From Alphaproteobacteria bacterium MedPE-SWcel (GTDB lineage Bacteria; Pseudomonadota; Alphaproteobacteria; Rhodobacterales; Rhodobacteraceae): a DNA stretch of 64,000 bases. Under the pieces are notes generated by a model, which was not told where the DNA came from, searched no databases, and saw only the letters and a list, made by a program, of their open reading frames with translations. This document shows, one piece after another, positions 18,785 through 28,103 of this stretch. The DNA is taken from positions 1 through 64,000 of the forward strand of contig MPDC01000008.1 in assembly GCA_001874255.1 (NCBI GenBank). The letters are read 5' to 3'. The translations under genes and the position numbers were made by a program. The first letter of the stretch is position 1. Each line of letters opens with the position of its first letter.

Positions 18785-20398
18785 TTATCGCCCGGCAAAG
18801 CGGGCGCAGGCCGCCGAAGTCCCGGCAAACCGATAGCGCCGCGCACTGCCGTTCCCCAGAGTCAGCAGGCCCCGCTGCCCGGGCGCGTCCGCCTCATCGA
18901 CGCGGACGAAACTTTCGCCATTCTCGCCGCCTGTACCCTGCCCGCTATAGGCGGCAACGCCCCAGTCGCCGGTATGAAGATCCTCGGCGCCGACCGATGT
19001 CACGGCCTGACCGGCGGTGCTCATCACCGATGCCGTCCCGGCCCGACGCACCCTGGCGCCAGCCCTGTCATTCAGCGGATGCCCGTTTGACGGGTCCCGC
19101 CGCAGGTACCCGGGATCGACGAATTCCGAAGGCCGGTCCGGGCGCCCGAAGCTATTGTAGCGATCACCGTCGTCGCGCAGGATCCACAGTCTTGCGTCGC
19201 CCTGCCCCTGGAGGCGTGCGATGCGCCAGTCCCCGAACGGCGCATTCACCGCGCCGCCCGCCGTGGGCAACAAGCTGAGGCGCGTGCGCAGCAGGCCCGG
19301 CCCCGCCTGTCGGGTGGCCAGGGCGCCGATGACACGCCCGTCGCGGACGAACAGCCCGAACCCGCCCGGCCTGACGGAAACCTCGGCAAAGTCTTCGGTC
19401 GGCGGCGCCAACAGCCATGTCTCCTCGCCGCTGGTTGTAAACTCGATAGTGTTGGGGGAATGATCGTCAAACCTTAGCCGCCACGTCAGCGGCGGCCCCG
19501 CCCCCTCGACAGGCGGTTCGGACAGAACGGCGTGCTGCCGATCCTGTCGATGATTTCCCATCGGCACAATCAACTGCACCGACAGGTCCGACGCGCGCGC
19601 CTGCGCGACGGCGTCCTTGAGTGTCTTCACAGCCGGATGACCGTCGTTATGAGGCCCGCCCAGAAAGGCATAGGGCAACAGGATGCGCACATCCGTGAAC
19701 CCCTCGTTGGTCGCCTCCTCGACGATGCGCTTTATGATATCGGTCAGCAGCCCCTGCAGCGCATCGCCCGACCGGTCGGTCAGCGCCCGCGCCGGAAGCT
19801 CGTATCCCACGACCTGCACATCAGAGCCCGACAGGTCGCGCGTTGCCAGATCCAGCACACCGGTTCCGTGCAGGAACTGGCCGGGCCGAACCAGCCCGGC
19901 GGCAAAAACGCTTTGGGGGGCGTGTGCCGCGAGTTTTTCATGAATCAACCGCTCCCCGACTCCTGCATCCGCCATCGTCAGGATCTCGTTGAGGGCCGCG
20001 TCAACCAGCACGGCTGGCGGCTCTCCGAAATTCAGGTAGACCATCCCCGCGACCAGTGGTCGGCCGTCACGGCGGAACGCCGGATTCCAGAACGCGATGC
20101 CGGTATCGACGATGGCCAGCAGCGGAGGAGGGAGAACGCCCGGCTCCGGAGGGATCGCCCTGACCGCCAGAACATCCGGAACAAGGTAGGATGTTTCCGG
20201 CAGGTCAAACTTCTGCAGGTATGGCGGATTGGCCAGCACGGCCGCCTCGATCGGTCGCGGCCGTGTCGCGCCGGACGGATCGATCACGGTCAGGCCCGGC
20301 CCGTCGCGCGCCCCGGTCAGGTACGGCAGGGCCTGTGGCATGTAGTTGACCGGCAAACGGTCGAAATTGCCCTCGATGTCTCGAAACTCAAATGTCAT
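18785..20398 (-). CDS. Subtilisin-like (S8) serine protease with very short C-terminus
   Basis: The ATG at 20398 follows the upstream stop by five bases. The catalytic triad reads Asp98 in LLAIVDTGIAF, His177 in FLHGTGVLDLA and Ser528 in GTSAACARF. The protein ends only nine residues after the Ser. Normal subtilases continue with a long helix and 30 or more residues, so the fold is either shortened or completed by another chain. A ~300-residue region between His and Ser contains a beta-rich insert. No signal peptide is visible, so a cytoplasmic or cargo-processing role is possible. It is co-transcribed with the PAP2-like gene. Confidence 0.82.
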   Translation of the reverse strand: MTFEFRDIEGNFDRLPVNYMPQALPYLTGARDGPGLTVIDPSGATRPRPIEAAVLANPPYLQKFDLPETSYLVPDVLAVRAIPPEPGVLPPPLLAIVDTGIAFWNPAFRRDGRPLVAGMVYLNFGEPPAVLVDAALNEILTMADAGVGERLIHEKLAAHAPQSVFAAGLVRPGQFLHGTGVLDLATRDLSGSDVQVVGYELPARALTDRSGDALQGLLTDIIKRIVEEATNEGFTDVRILLPYAFLGGPHNDGHPAVKTLKDAVAQARASDLSVQLIVPMGNHRQDRQHAVLSEPPVEGAGPPLTWRLRFDDHSPNTIEFTTSGEETWLLAPPTEDFAEVSVRPGGFGLFVRDGRVIGALATRQAGPGLLRTRLSLLPTAGGAVNAPFGDWRIARLQGQGDARLWILRDDGDRYNSFGRPDRPSEFVDPGYLRRDPSNGHPLNDRAGARVRRAGTASVMSTAGQAVTSVGAEDLHTGDWGVAAYSGQGTGGENGESFVRVDEADAPGQRGLLTLGNGSARRYRFAGTSAACARFAGR

Positions 20399-20403
20399 GG
20401 CGG

Positions 20404-21534
20404 CTACCCCAACGCCTGTTCGTCCAAGGCGCCCTGGGCGAGCCATGCCAACAGCCGTGCCGCGTCACCCGAACCGGGATCTACCGCCGTGACCGTCCCC
20501 GCAAAACCGGGCGTCAGCTTGTCCTGCCAGGCCTCCGGCAACAACGACAGATCGAGATCTGCGTCATCCGGGGTTTCCTTATGCGTCACCTGAGCCGTCC
20601 ATTGTGGGGGCGTGGTGCCGCCAATCCTGAACAGGCGGCGCATGAAGGTCGTGGCCAGCGCCACGCCGAGGGCCGCGCCCGCGACGCTGTCGCAGGGGTA
20701 ATGCACCCCCGCAACGGAGCGGTTGGTCGCGATCCGTTCGGCGATCCGCCGCACCGCCTCGGTCTTTGCACCGCCGAAAAACAGCAACTCGATAAACATC
20801 GCAAGGCAGAAGGCTTCGGTGGCGTGGCCCGACGGAAAGGAACTATGGGCCGGGGTCTGGATCACCGGGTTGATGTCAGACGCAAGATGGGCCGGGCGCG
20901 CCAGGGAGAACTGCCGCTTGATCCGCGCCTCTATCCTGAAGGTTGCATTCAGCAGCGCCTCGAACAGGATCAGCGTTCGTTCATGGGTCAAGGACCCGAT
21001 GGCCACCGGCAACGACAGGAAACTGAGGATATCGGTCTGTTGCAGCACGATCTCGCTGAGTTGCTCGTCCCGGTTCCATTTCATCGCGTGCACCTGTGCC
21101 ACCTGGCCTCGCCAAAACCCTTCGATCCAGGCTTGGGAGGTGTCACGCTGCAGGGCGATTTCCGCCACCGGCGCCGCGCGATCCGTGAGTGTCACCGCGC
21201 CGTCACCCCCCGGCTGCACCTCGATCCCGTCCGTCAGTGCGTCGACGATCAGGGCCATCCGGTGCCGCGGGTTCAGACGGCGCGGTGCGGTCACTTTGGA
21301 GTTCAGCAGCTCAATCGCTCCCTCGGGCAATTCATGTTCCCCGGCAAGCGACTTCGCGGTCGTATCCAGCGCGTCACTCAATAGAAATGAGCTCTGGCCG
21401 CCCGACAAGGCAAGCTCTGCCTGCCCAAACAGCCCCGATGAGTTCGATGAATTGGAGGAATTAGACGAGTTTGATGAATTGGAGGAGTTGGAGGAGTTGG
21501 ACGAATTCGCAATTGCCATTTCTGTATCTCCCAT
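20404..21534 (-). CDS. PAP2/vanadium-haloperoxidase superfamily protein with Asn-Ser-Ser repeat
   Basis: After an N-terminal run of eight Asn-Ser-Ser triplets (residues 10-33), a helical domain leads to the acid-phosphatase signature. It reads KRQFSLARP (K-x6-R-P), then SFPSGHATEAF (PSGH), then NRSVAGVHYPCD (R-x5-H-x3-D). These residues bind phosphate in PAP2 phosphatases or vanadate in haloperoxidases. The Lys-Arg spacing of seven fits PAP2 or chloroperoxidase and differs from the upstream haloperoxidase. No clear membrane helices are seen, so this is a soluble member. It precedes the subtilase gene by five bases. Confidence 0.82.
   Translation of the reverse strand: MGDTEMAIANSSNSSNSSNSSNSSNSSNSSNSSGLFGQAELALSGGQSSFLLSDALDTTAKSLAGEHELPEGAIELLNSKVTAPRRLNPRHRMALIVDALTDGIEVQPGGDGAVTLTDRAAPVAEIALQRDTSQAWIEGFWRGQVAQVHAMKWNRDEQLSEIVLQQTDILSFLSLPVAIGSLTHERTLILFEALLNATFRIEARIKRQFSLARPAHLASDINPVIQTPAHSSFPSGHATEAFCLAMFIELLFFGGAKTEAVRRIAERIATNRSVAGVHYPCDSVAGAALGVALATTFMRRLFRIGGTTPPQWTAQVTHKETPDDADLDLSLLPEAWQDKLTPGFAGTVTAVDPGSGDAARLLAWLAQGALDEQALG
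21436..21507 (-). repeat. Nine-base tandem repeat encoding (Asn-Ser-Ser)8
   Basis: Eight in-frame nine-base units (AAC/AAT followed by two serine codons, with small variations) encode residues 10-33 of the PAP2-like protein. The variation among units shows it is not a fresh expansion, yet copy number could still change by slippage without breaking the frame. It gives a flexible hydrophilic linker or sorting tag. Confidence 0.8.
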
Positions 21535-22071
21535 AAAATATAATTTACTATAACGTCTTCGGCCCTTTTCAATAGCGCCAGGAATTCACGGGAAACTCAC
21601 GCTTCTCCGCCGCAGTTGCCGACGCAAATATTGTCGTCATCCACGCGCCGAAAGGTAGGACAGTTGCGGCTACAATCAACCTGATCGGCCCGTCGCGACT
21701 GGCATGGATCGGCAGCGAGCCCTCAAGACCGCGTTCCTCAAGACCGCGTCGAAGGCCGCAGGCATCGAGAGCATCATCAGCGATCTCCGTACTCAGGTTC
21801 ATTCAAAATGCCGCTACCGGCGACGCCGTCGATGCAAGTCTTGCGGGTTTCAAGGACCGACAAACACACGGAGACGCGTGGCGATCACTCGAGTTGAGCA
21901 TCAAAGCCCTTTTCCGCCGGTTTTCCTGAGTTGCGCAAGGCCCGCCCGCTAGACGTCACTTTGCATACAGAGTATACCAACAGAGGGGATTGCAAGCGAT
22001 GTTTGCCCGTCGTCAGGCGCGCCAGTTCGCCACGGGGCCGGAGCGGACGCAGGACCAAAGGGAGGGCCACA
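21535..22071. other. Intergenic segment with a possible gene remnant
   Basis: This 537-base gap separates the PAP2-like gene from the lactonase gene. On the plus strand, bases about 21590-21720 can be read as a plausible protein core (VADANIVVIHAPKGRTVAATI), but it has no start and decays into Arg/Ser-rich sequence, so it is at best a remnant. No RNA gene or terminator with a T-run was seen. The last bases hold GGGAGG, the ribosome binding site of the next gene. Confidence 0.4.
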
Positions 22072-22998
22072 ATGGCGCAGGTGGCTGAGGGCGCGGGGTT
22101 CGAAGTTCTGGATCCACGGTTTGCGGCATTGTTCGCGGCGCATATCCATGTCGAGCGCCTCTGGACCGGCGCGCGCTGGTGCGAAGGACCCGCCTGGTTC
22201 GCCGCCGGGCGGTATCTGCTGTGGTCCGATATTCCCAACAACCGGATGATGCGGTGGGACGAGACCGACGGGTCGGTCTCTGTCTTTCGGGCGCCATCGC
22301 AGAATTCCAACGGCAATACCGTGGACCGGCAAGGGCGGCTCGTGACCTGCGAGCATCTGACCCGCCGCGTCACGCGCACCGAACATGATGGAACGATCAC
22401 GGTGCTGGCCGACAGCTTTGACGGCAAGCGGCTGAATTCACCCAATGACGTGGTGGTGAAGTCGGACGGCTCGATCTGGTTTACCGATCCGACCTACGGC
22501 ATCCTGACCGACTACGAAGGCGACCGTGCCGAGCCGGAGCTTGCCGGCTGTCATGTCTATCGCATCGAGGCCCAAAGCGGGCGGCTCACCCAGATGACCA
22601 CCGATTTTGCAAAGCCGAACGGGCTGGCCTTTTCGCCCGATGAGAGGCAGCTTTACATCTCCGACACCGGCGCGACCCACCAGCCGGACGGGCCCGCCCA
22701 TATCCGGCGCTTTGATGTCGGGCAGGATCAGGCGCTGTCCGGCGGCGAAGTGTTTGCCGAATGCAGCAATGGGGTGTTCGACGGCTTTCGTCTGGACAGT
22801 GACGGGCGCATCTGGACCAGCGCCTTTGACGGGGTGCATTGCCATGATCCCGACGGCACCCTGATCGGCAAGATCCAGATCCCCGAAATCGTTGCCAACC
22901 TCACCTTCGGCGGTGCCAAGCGCAACCGGCTGTTCATCTGCGGCACGAGTTCGCTCTATGCGGTCTATGTTTTTGCCAATGGCGTGACCATCGGCTGA
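22072..22998 (+). CDS. SMP-30/gluconolactonase-family lactonase
   Basis: GGGAGG six bases upstream selects the ATG at 22072 over the open frame reaching 21931. The six-bladed propeller signature parts are visible: WCEGPAWF with the metal Glu, SPNDVVVKSDGSIWFTDP with metal Asn, and NGLAFSPDERQLYISDT with the catalytic Asp. Family members open sugar lactones; xylono- or galactonolactone would fit the neighbouring sugar-acid operon, which it faces convergently. There is no signal peptide, so it is cytoplasmic. The exact sugar is not decided by sequence. Confidence 0.88.
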   Translation: MAQVAEGAGFEVLDPRFAALFAAHIHVERLWTGARWCEGPAWFAAGRYLLWSDIPNNRMMRWDETDGSVSVFRAPSQNSNGNTVDRQGRLVTCEHLTRRVTRTEHDGTITVLADSFDGKRLNSPNDVVVKSDGSIWFTDPTYGILTDYEGDRAEPELAGCHVYRIEAQSGRLTQMTTDFAKPNGLAFSPDERQLYISDTGATHQPDGPAHIRRFDVGQDQALSGGEVFAECSNGVFDGFRLDSDGRIWTSAFDGVHCHDPDGTLIGKIQIPEIVANLTFGGAKRNRLFICGTSSLYAVYVFANGVTIG

Positions 22999-23095
22999 CG
23001 GTTCCGCGCTCCGACAGGACGGCCAAGCGCGCCTGCATAGATCCGGTGCCCCGCCACGCGATGGGGGCCCGTGCGCCTCACCTCCGGCGTCCATT

Positions 23096-24235
23096 TCACA
23101 GCAGTTGGCGTTGCGCGAGGTTTCGCATCAGCTCCCTGATCCCGAAGGTCCACGCCGGACAATCGGTCGCCAGCTGAACCGTATTGCGCAACGTGCCGAG
23201 TTTCGGCGATGAGATCGTCACCACATCGCCCAGCTTGTGGGTGAACCCCTCGCCCGGAACGTCTCGATCCTGCGTGGGTGAAAACAGCGTCCCCAGAAAC
23301 AGCATGAAGCCGTCGGGGTACTGGTGGTGAGGGCCGATGACCTGCCGGACAAGATCGGTCGGATCGCGGCTGATTTCCGTCATCGAGGAGGCGCCGCGCA
23401 TCTCGAATCCGTCCTGCGCCCCGAGGACGGTCATGTCGAGCTGGGCCGCGCGCACGTCATCCAGACCGAAATCGCCGTCAAAGAGCCGGATCATCGGGCC
23501 GATGGCGCAAGAGGCGTTGTTGTCCTTGGCAAGCGGCAAAAGCAGCGCCGAGCGGCCTTCGATGTCGCGCAGGTTGACATCGTTGCCCAGCGTCGCCCCG
23601 ACGATCCTGCCCCGTGACGACACAGCCAGGACGACCTCAGGCTCGGGGTTGTTCCAGGTGGATTTCGGGTGGAGCCCGACCTCCGCGCCGTAGCCCACAG
23701 ACGACAGGGTCTGCGCCTTCGAGAAGACCTCTGCGTCGGGGCCGATCCCGACTTCGAGATATTGCGACCACAGGCCTTCGTCGATCAGGATCGCCTTTAT
23801 CCGCGCGGCGTCCTGCGATCCGGCCTTGATGTTCCTGAGGTTGGCGCCGATCAGGCCACCGATATTGTCGCGGATGACATGGGCTTTTTGCGGATCGCCT
23901 GCCGCTTGTTCCTCGATCACACGCTCGACCATGGAGCTGGCAAACGTGACCCCGCAGGCCTTGATCGCCTGCAGATCGCAGGGCGCGAGAACATGGGTCT
24001 GCGACGGCGCGCCCACGGTGCCCTTGGCGATCTCGGACACCGGCCCCACCGGGCGCCCCCCGGCCGCGCGCACATAGGCGGCCGGATCCTCCATCTCGCA
24101 GATGTCGCGCAGCAGCGGCGCGGTTTTCGAGGTGATGTCGATGACCTGCCCCTCGCGCAGTGTGACCACGATCGGGCCCTGCACGTCCGGATCCCAGACG
24201 CGCCCGAGCCAAACCCCTTCCTGAGCCAAATCCAT
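23096..24235 (-). CDS. FAH-family sugar-acid dehydratase/hydrolase (2-keto-3-deoxy-pentonate type)
   Basis: The ATG at 24235 has AAGGAAGGA upstream; the open frame reaches 24361 but overlaps the dehydratase gene. The fumarylacetoacetase-fold metal site is suggested by NPEPEVVLAVSS (Glu-x-Glu) and GNDVNLRDIEGRSA (Asp). About 379 residues matches 2-keto-3-deoxy-D-xylonate/arabinonate dehydratases. These follow a pentonate dehydratase in the Weimberg pathway and yield 2-ketoglutarate semialdehyde. Position directly after the IlvD/Edd dehydratase supports this. The next enzyme, a semialdehyde dehydrogenase, is not in the window. Confidence 0.83.
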   Translation of the reverse strand: MDLAQEGVWLGRVWDPDVQGPIVVTLREGQVIDITSKTAPLLRDICEMEDPAAYVRAAGGRPVGPVSEIAKGTVGAPSQTHVLAPCDLQAIKACGVTFASSMVERVIEEQAAGDPQKAHVIRDNIGGLIGANLRNIKAGSQDAARIKAILIDEGLWSQYLEVGIGPDAEVFSKAQTLSSVGYGAEVGLHPKSTWNNPEPEVVLAVSSRGRIVGATLGNDVNLRDIEGRSALLLPLAKDNNASCAIGPMIRLFDGDFGLDDVRAAQLDMTVLGAQDGFEMRGASSMTEISRDPTDLVRQVIGPHHQYPDGFMLFLGTLFSPTQDRDVPGEGFTHKLGDVVTISSPKLGTLRNTVQLATDCPAWTFGIRELMRNLAQRQLL

Positions 24236-24272
24236 CACGGTGTCCTTCCTTGTTGCGGTTCGGTTGGCGCGC

Positions 24273-26075
24273 TCAATGGCTGTCGCGCGGGAGGTGTCGC
24301 CTGATTTTCTGATAGGGAACGGCGAATTCGAGGCAGCCGCCGTCGGAGAGCTGCCCCACATTGGCGCGGTAAATCTCCTGCCACGGCGTCTGGTTCATCA
24401 GATCCGGCGGCGTCCACGCCTCCAGTCGGCGTTGCCATTCCGCCGGATCCACGAGCGCATTCAGCGTCCGGTTTTCCAGATCCATGCGGACCATGTCGCC
24501 GGTCTGCAGGACCGCCAGCCCGCCGCCAATCGCGGCCTCGGGGGAGGCGTTCAGGACAGAGGGGCTCTCGGAGGTGCCGGACTGGCGGCCATCGCCGGCT
24601 GTGGGCAGATGGCTGACGCCCGCTTTGAGCAGCGCGTCGGGGGGCTGCATGTTCACCACCTCGGCGGATCCCGGATAGCCGACGCAGCCCGCCCCGCGCA
24701 TGAAGAGCATGGTGTTTTCATCGATCTTCAGGTCGGGGTCATTGATCGAGCGGTGGTAATGCTCGGGGCCATCGAAGACGACGGCGCGCGCGTCGAACAC
24801 GTTCTCGGACCCCGGCTTGAGCAGGAACCTCGTGCGGAAGCTCTCGGCGATGACGCTCGTCTTCATCAGCGCGGAGTCAAAGAGGTTGCCGCTCAGCACC
24901 ATGAAACCGGCACGCTCGCGCAGCGGCTTGTCGACCGGCGCGATGACGTCGTGATCGAGGCTGCGCGCATCGGCCAGCGCGTCGCCCAGCGTCCTGCCGG
25001 AGACGGTCAGCACATCGAGATGGAGCATGCCCGCGCGCCGCATTTCCCCCATCACGGCGGGCACCCCACCGGCGCGGAAGAACCGCTCGCCGAGGTATTT
25101 TCCCGCCGGCTGCATGTTGACCAGCAGCGGCAGATCGAAGCCGTGGGTCTGCCAGTCGGTGATGTCCAGCTCCACACCGACATGGCGCGCGATGGCCTGC
25201 AGATGCGGGGGCGCGTTGGTCGACCCGCCAATCGCGGTCGCGACCTTGATCGCGTTCTCAAACGCCTCCCGCGTCATAACCCTCGAGGGCGTCAGGTCTT
25301 CATGGACCATCGCCACGATGCGCTTGCCGGTCTCATAAGCCATCTGCATCCGTTCGCGGAACGGCGCGGGGATCGCGGCGCAGCCGGGCAGGCTCATCCC
25401 GAGCGCCTCGGCCAGAGCGTTCATCGTGCTTGCCGTGCCCATGGTGTTGCAATGGCCAAGCGACGGGGCCGATGCGCAGGCGCGGTCGATGAACTCCTGA
25501 TAGTCGATCAGGCCTTCGGCCAGCAGGCGCCGGCTCTCCCAGATGATGGTGCCTGACCCGGCCAGCTCGCCCTTCCACCAGCCATCCAGCATCGGCCCAC
25601 CAGACAGCACGATGGCCGGCAGATCCACGGTGGCGGCTCCCATCAGCATCGCCGGGGTGGTCTTGTCGCATCCGGTCGTCAGCACCACCCCGTCGAGCGG
25701 GTAGCCGTGCAGCACCTCGACCAGCCCGAGGTAGGCCAGATTGCGATCCAGCGCCGCCGTCGGGCGCTTGCCGTTCTCGTGGATGGGATGGACGGGAAAC
25801 TCCATCGGGATGCCGCCGCCGTCACGGATGCCCGCCTTGATCCGGTCCATCAGGAACACGTGGATCTTGTTGCAGGGCGTGAGGTCCGAGCCGGTCTGGG
25901 CCACCCCGATGATCGGGCGGCCCGATTGCAGCTCCGCGCTGGTGTAGTCGCTGTTCTGATAGCGTTCGAGATGCAGCGCCGTCATCCCGGGGTTGTCGCG
26001 GTTGTCGAACCACGCGCGCGAGCGCAATCTTGCGCGTTGGGATGTCTTGCCATGGTCTGTCATCGGATCGCTCAT
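24273..26075 (-). CDS. IlvD/Edd-family sugar-acid dehydratase
   Basis: The 600-residue protein has the IlvD/Edd iron-sulfur cysteines in LTTGCDKTTPAMLMG and LGHCNTMGTASTMN, and the family motif AIGGSTNAPPHL. Length and context suit pentonate (xylonate or arabinonate) dehydratase rather than dihydroxyacid dehydratase. It should dehydrate the sugar acid to a 2-keto-3-deoxy acid in the cytoplasm. It lies 31 bases after the ABC permease gene and 37 bases before the FAH-family gene, in one operon with the transporter. Confidence 0.88.
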   Translation of the reverse strand: MSDPMTDHGKTSQRARLRSRAWFDNRDNPGMTALHLERYQNSDYTSAELQSGRPIIGVAQTGSDLTPCNKIHVFLMDRIKAGIRDGGGIPMEFPVHPIHENGKRPTAALDRNLAYLGLVEVLHGYPLDGVVLTTGCDKTTPAMLMGAATVDLPAIVLSGGPMLDGWWKGELAGSGTIIWESRRLLAEGLIDYQEFIDRACASAPSLGHCNTMGTASTMNALAEALGMSLPGCAAIPAPFRERMQMAYETGKRIVAMVHEDLTPSRVMTREAFENAIKVATAIGGSTNAPPHLQAIARHVGVELDITDWQTHGFDLPLLVNMQPAGKYLGERFFRAGGVPAVMGEMRRAGMLHLDVLTVSGRTLGDALADARSLDHDVIAPVDKPLRERAGFMVLSGNLFDSALMKTSVIAESFRTRFLLKPGSENVFDARAVVFDGPEHYHRSINDPDLKIDENTMLFMRGAGCVGYPGSAEVVNMQPPDALLKAGVSHLPTAGDGRQSGTSESPSVLNASPEAAIGGGLAVLQTGDMVRMDLENRTLNALVDPAEWQRRLEAWTPPDLMNQTPWQEIYRANVGQLSDGGCLEFAVPYQKIRRHLPRDSH

Positions 26076-26106
26076 CCTGGTTGGAGGTCATTTCGGGAAG
26101 GCTGGT

Positions 26107-27063
26107 TCAGAGGCGCGTGCGTCCCTCCCGTCCGTAAACCAGCAGCATGCCGACGATCACCACGCCGTAGACGATCTGCCGCAGGGCTTCGGGCATCTGC
26201 ATGATCGACAAGACCGAGTTGAGGAACACGATCAGGACCACGCCGACGAGCGTGCCCAGATAGCGCCCGCGCCCGCCGAGAATATGCGTGCCGCCAAGGA
26301 CGACCGCCGCGATTGCTGGCAACAGAAACGGCGCGCCCATGCCCTGATAGGCCTTGGCCGAATAGCCAGCCAGCAGGATGCCCGCAGAGGCCGCGCACAG
26401 CGAGGAGGCGACGAAGGCGCCGATGATCACCCGCCGCGTGCGGATGCCGGAGAGGTAGGCGGCGCTTTCCTTGGCGCCGGTGGCGTAGATCGATTTGCCA
26501 AAGCCCGTGCGCGTCAGGATGATCGAGATCGCCACCGAGACCGCCGCCCAGACGAAGACCGCCACCGGCAACCCCAGGACGCGGTCCGCCGCCAGATAGC
26601 GCATCAGGGGCGACGCCTCGGTCTGGGGCGCGAAGCCGCCGGTATGGGCGATCATCAACCCGCGCAGCACCGAATCCACGCCCAGCGTGAAGATCATCGA
26701 CGGGATGCGCAGGTAGGACACGCCCAGCCCGTTCACGACCCCGACCGCCAGCCCCACCCCGAGCCCCGCCGGAATCGCCCAGGCGCCGCCGACCGTGGTC
26801 GCCATCATCGCCGCCGCCGTCAGCGTCCAGGGCAGTGACAGGTCGATATGCCCCAGCAGGATCACCATCATCATGCCCGCAGCGCAGAGCCCGAGGAAGG
26901 ATCCGATCTGTAGCTGCTGCAGCAGGTAGGACGGCGTCAGCATCGGCACCGTGCCCTGCGTCGCCAGGGTGTAGCCGGTGCCGATCAGGATGATGACCAC
27001 CGTAAACGCCGATGCGATCGCGATCGGCCGGTTTTCGGGGGAGAGGGAAAACAGGCGGCTCAT
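26107..27063 (-). CDS. Sugar ABC transporter permease (RbsC-like), second subunit
   Basis: A 318-residue protein of 8-10 predicted membrane helices in the ribose/autoinducer permease family, with the conserved cytoplasmic loop AAVVLGGTHILGGRGRYLGTLVG near the C-terminus that contacts the ATPase. Its start overlaps the preceding permease stop by four bases. With the other permease, it would form the heterodimeric membrane channel for the sugar taken up by this operon. Confidence 0.92.
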   Translation of the reverse strand: MSRLFSLSPENRPIAIASAFTVVIILIGTGYTLATQGTVPMLTPSYLLQQLQIGSFLGLCAAGMMMVILLGHIDLSLPWTLTAAAMMATTVGGAWAIPAGLGVGLAVGVVNGLGVSYLRIPSMIFTLGVDSVLRGLMIAHTGGFAPQTEASPLMRYLAADRVLGLPVAVFVWAAVSVAISIILTRTGFGKSIYATGAKESAAYLSGIRTRRVIIGAFVASSLCAASAGILLAGYSAKAYQGMGAPFLLPAIAAVVLGGTHILGGRGRYLGTLVGVVLIVFLNSVLSIMQMPEALRQIVYGVVIVGMLLVYGREGRTRL

Positions 27064-28103
27064 CGGAAAAGCTCCAGCGTGTTCTTGACGCGGAAGGTGC
27101 GCAGCGCGCCGATGCTGACGGCCGCCAGAAGCACCAGACCTTCGATCAGCGATTGCATCAGGGGATCAATCGACAGGATGCGGAAATAGAACGAGATGGT
27201 GCGCAGGATGCCCGCGCCGATCAACGAGCCGATCGCGCCCCCGACCCCACCGAGCAGGGACGTGCCGCCCAGAACGACCGCCGCGATGGAATTGAGCGTA
27301 TAGGCCCCGGCCTGGTTGATATCCGCATTGCCCGAGGAGGTCTGGATCGCAAGGTAAAGCCCCGCGCAGCCCGCGAAGTACCCCGCCAGAGTGAAGGCGG
27401 CGATCTTGGCGCGCGACACCGGAAGCCCCGACATATAGGCGGCGCCCTCGGCCGAGCCGACGGCATAGACCGTGCGCCCCGTCACCGTGCGCTTGAACGG
27501 CACCCAGACGCAGATGCCGAAGACAAACATGATCACCAGCGGCACCGGGATATTGGCGATCGGCTGCAGCCAGGCTGCGTTTCCGCCCTCCGCAAACCCG
27601 AGCGTTTCGGCGAAATCGAAGATCGCATTGGTCAGCGCCCAGTTCAGATCGCTGCTGATGTCGCCGCCGGGAGACGGGCGGATCAACAGGGCCATACCGC
27701 TCGCGACCGCGCCGGTGGCCAGCGTGGCGATGATCGGCTGGATCCGACCGTAGACCACGATCAGCCCGTTCATCAGCCCAAACCCCGTGCCCGCCACAAG
27801 GGTCAACACCATGCCCCCGATCATCTGAACCGGCGTCCCGGTCACCACATGGGAGGCGATCGTGTTGGTCAGCGTCATCACCGCCCCGACCGACAGATCC
27901 AGCCCCCGCATCAGAACGGGAACGGTCTGGGCCATCGCCAGAAACCCGATGACAACGCTTTCGTTGGCGTTCTGGATGAACACAGCCGTCGAAAAGCCGC
28001 GCGGGTGCAGCATGTGATAGCCGATGAACAGCGCCGCGAACAAAAGCAGCGCGCCGGTGAAGCCCCAATTGCGCCCTATGGCTGATGCGAGACGGCTCAG
28101 CAT
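27060..28103 (-). CDS. Sugar ABC transporter permease (RbsC-like), first subunit
   Basis: A 347-residue multi-helix protein with the same family loop (AAVVLGGTSLLGGVGGAIGSLIG) as its neighbour, but with a longer N-terminus that begins in the cytoplasm. The start lies inside the ATPase gene end (seven-base overlap), and its own stop overlaps the next permease start, so ATPase and both permeases are co-translated. Confidence 0.92.
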   Translation of the reverse strand: MLSRLASAIGRNWGFTGALLLFAALFIGYHMLHPRGFSTAVFIQNANESVVIGFLAMAQTVPVLMRGLDLSVGAVMTLTNTIASHVVTGTPVQMIGGMVLTLVAGTGFGLMNGLIVVYGRIQPIIATLATGAVASGMALLIRPSPGGDISSDLNWALTNAIFDFAETLGFAEGGNAAWLQPIANIPVPLVIMFVFGICVWVPFKRTVTGRTVYAVGSAEGAAYMSGLPVSRAKIAAFTLAGYFAGCAGLYLAIQTSSGNADINQAGAYTLNSIAAVVLGGTSLLGGVGGAIGSLIGAGILRTISFYFRILSIDPLMQSLIEGLVLLAAVSIGALRTFRVKNTLELFR

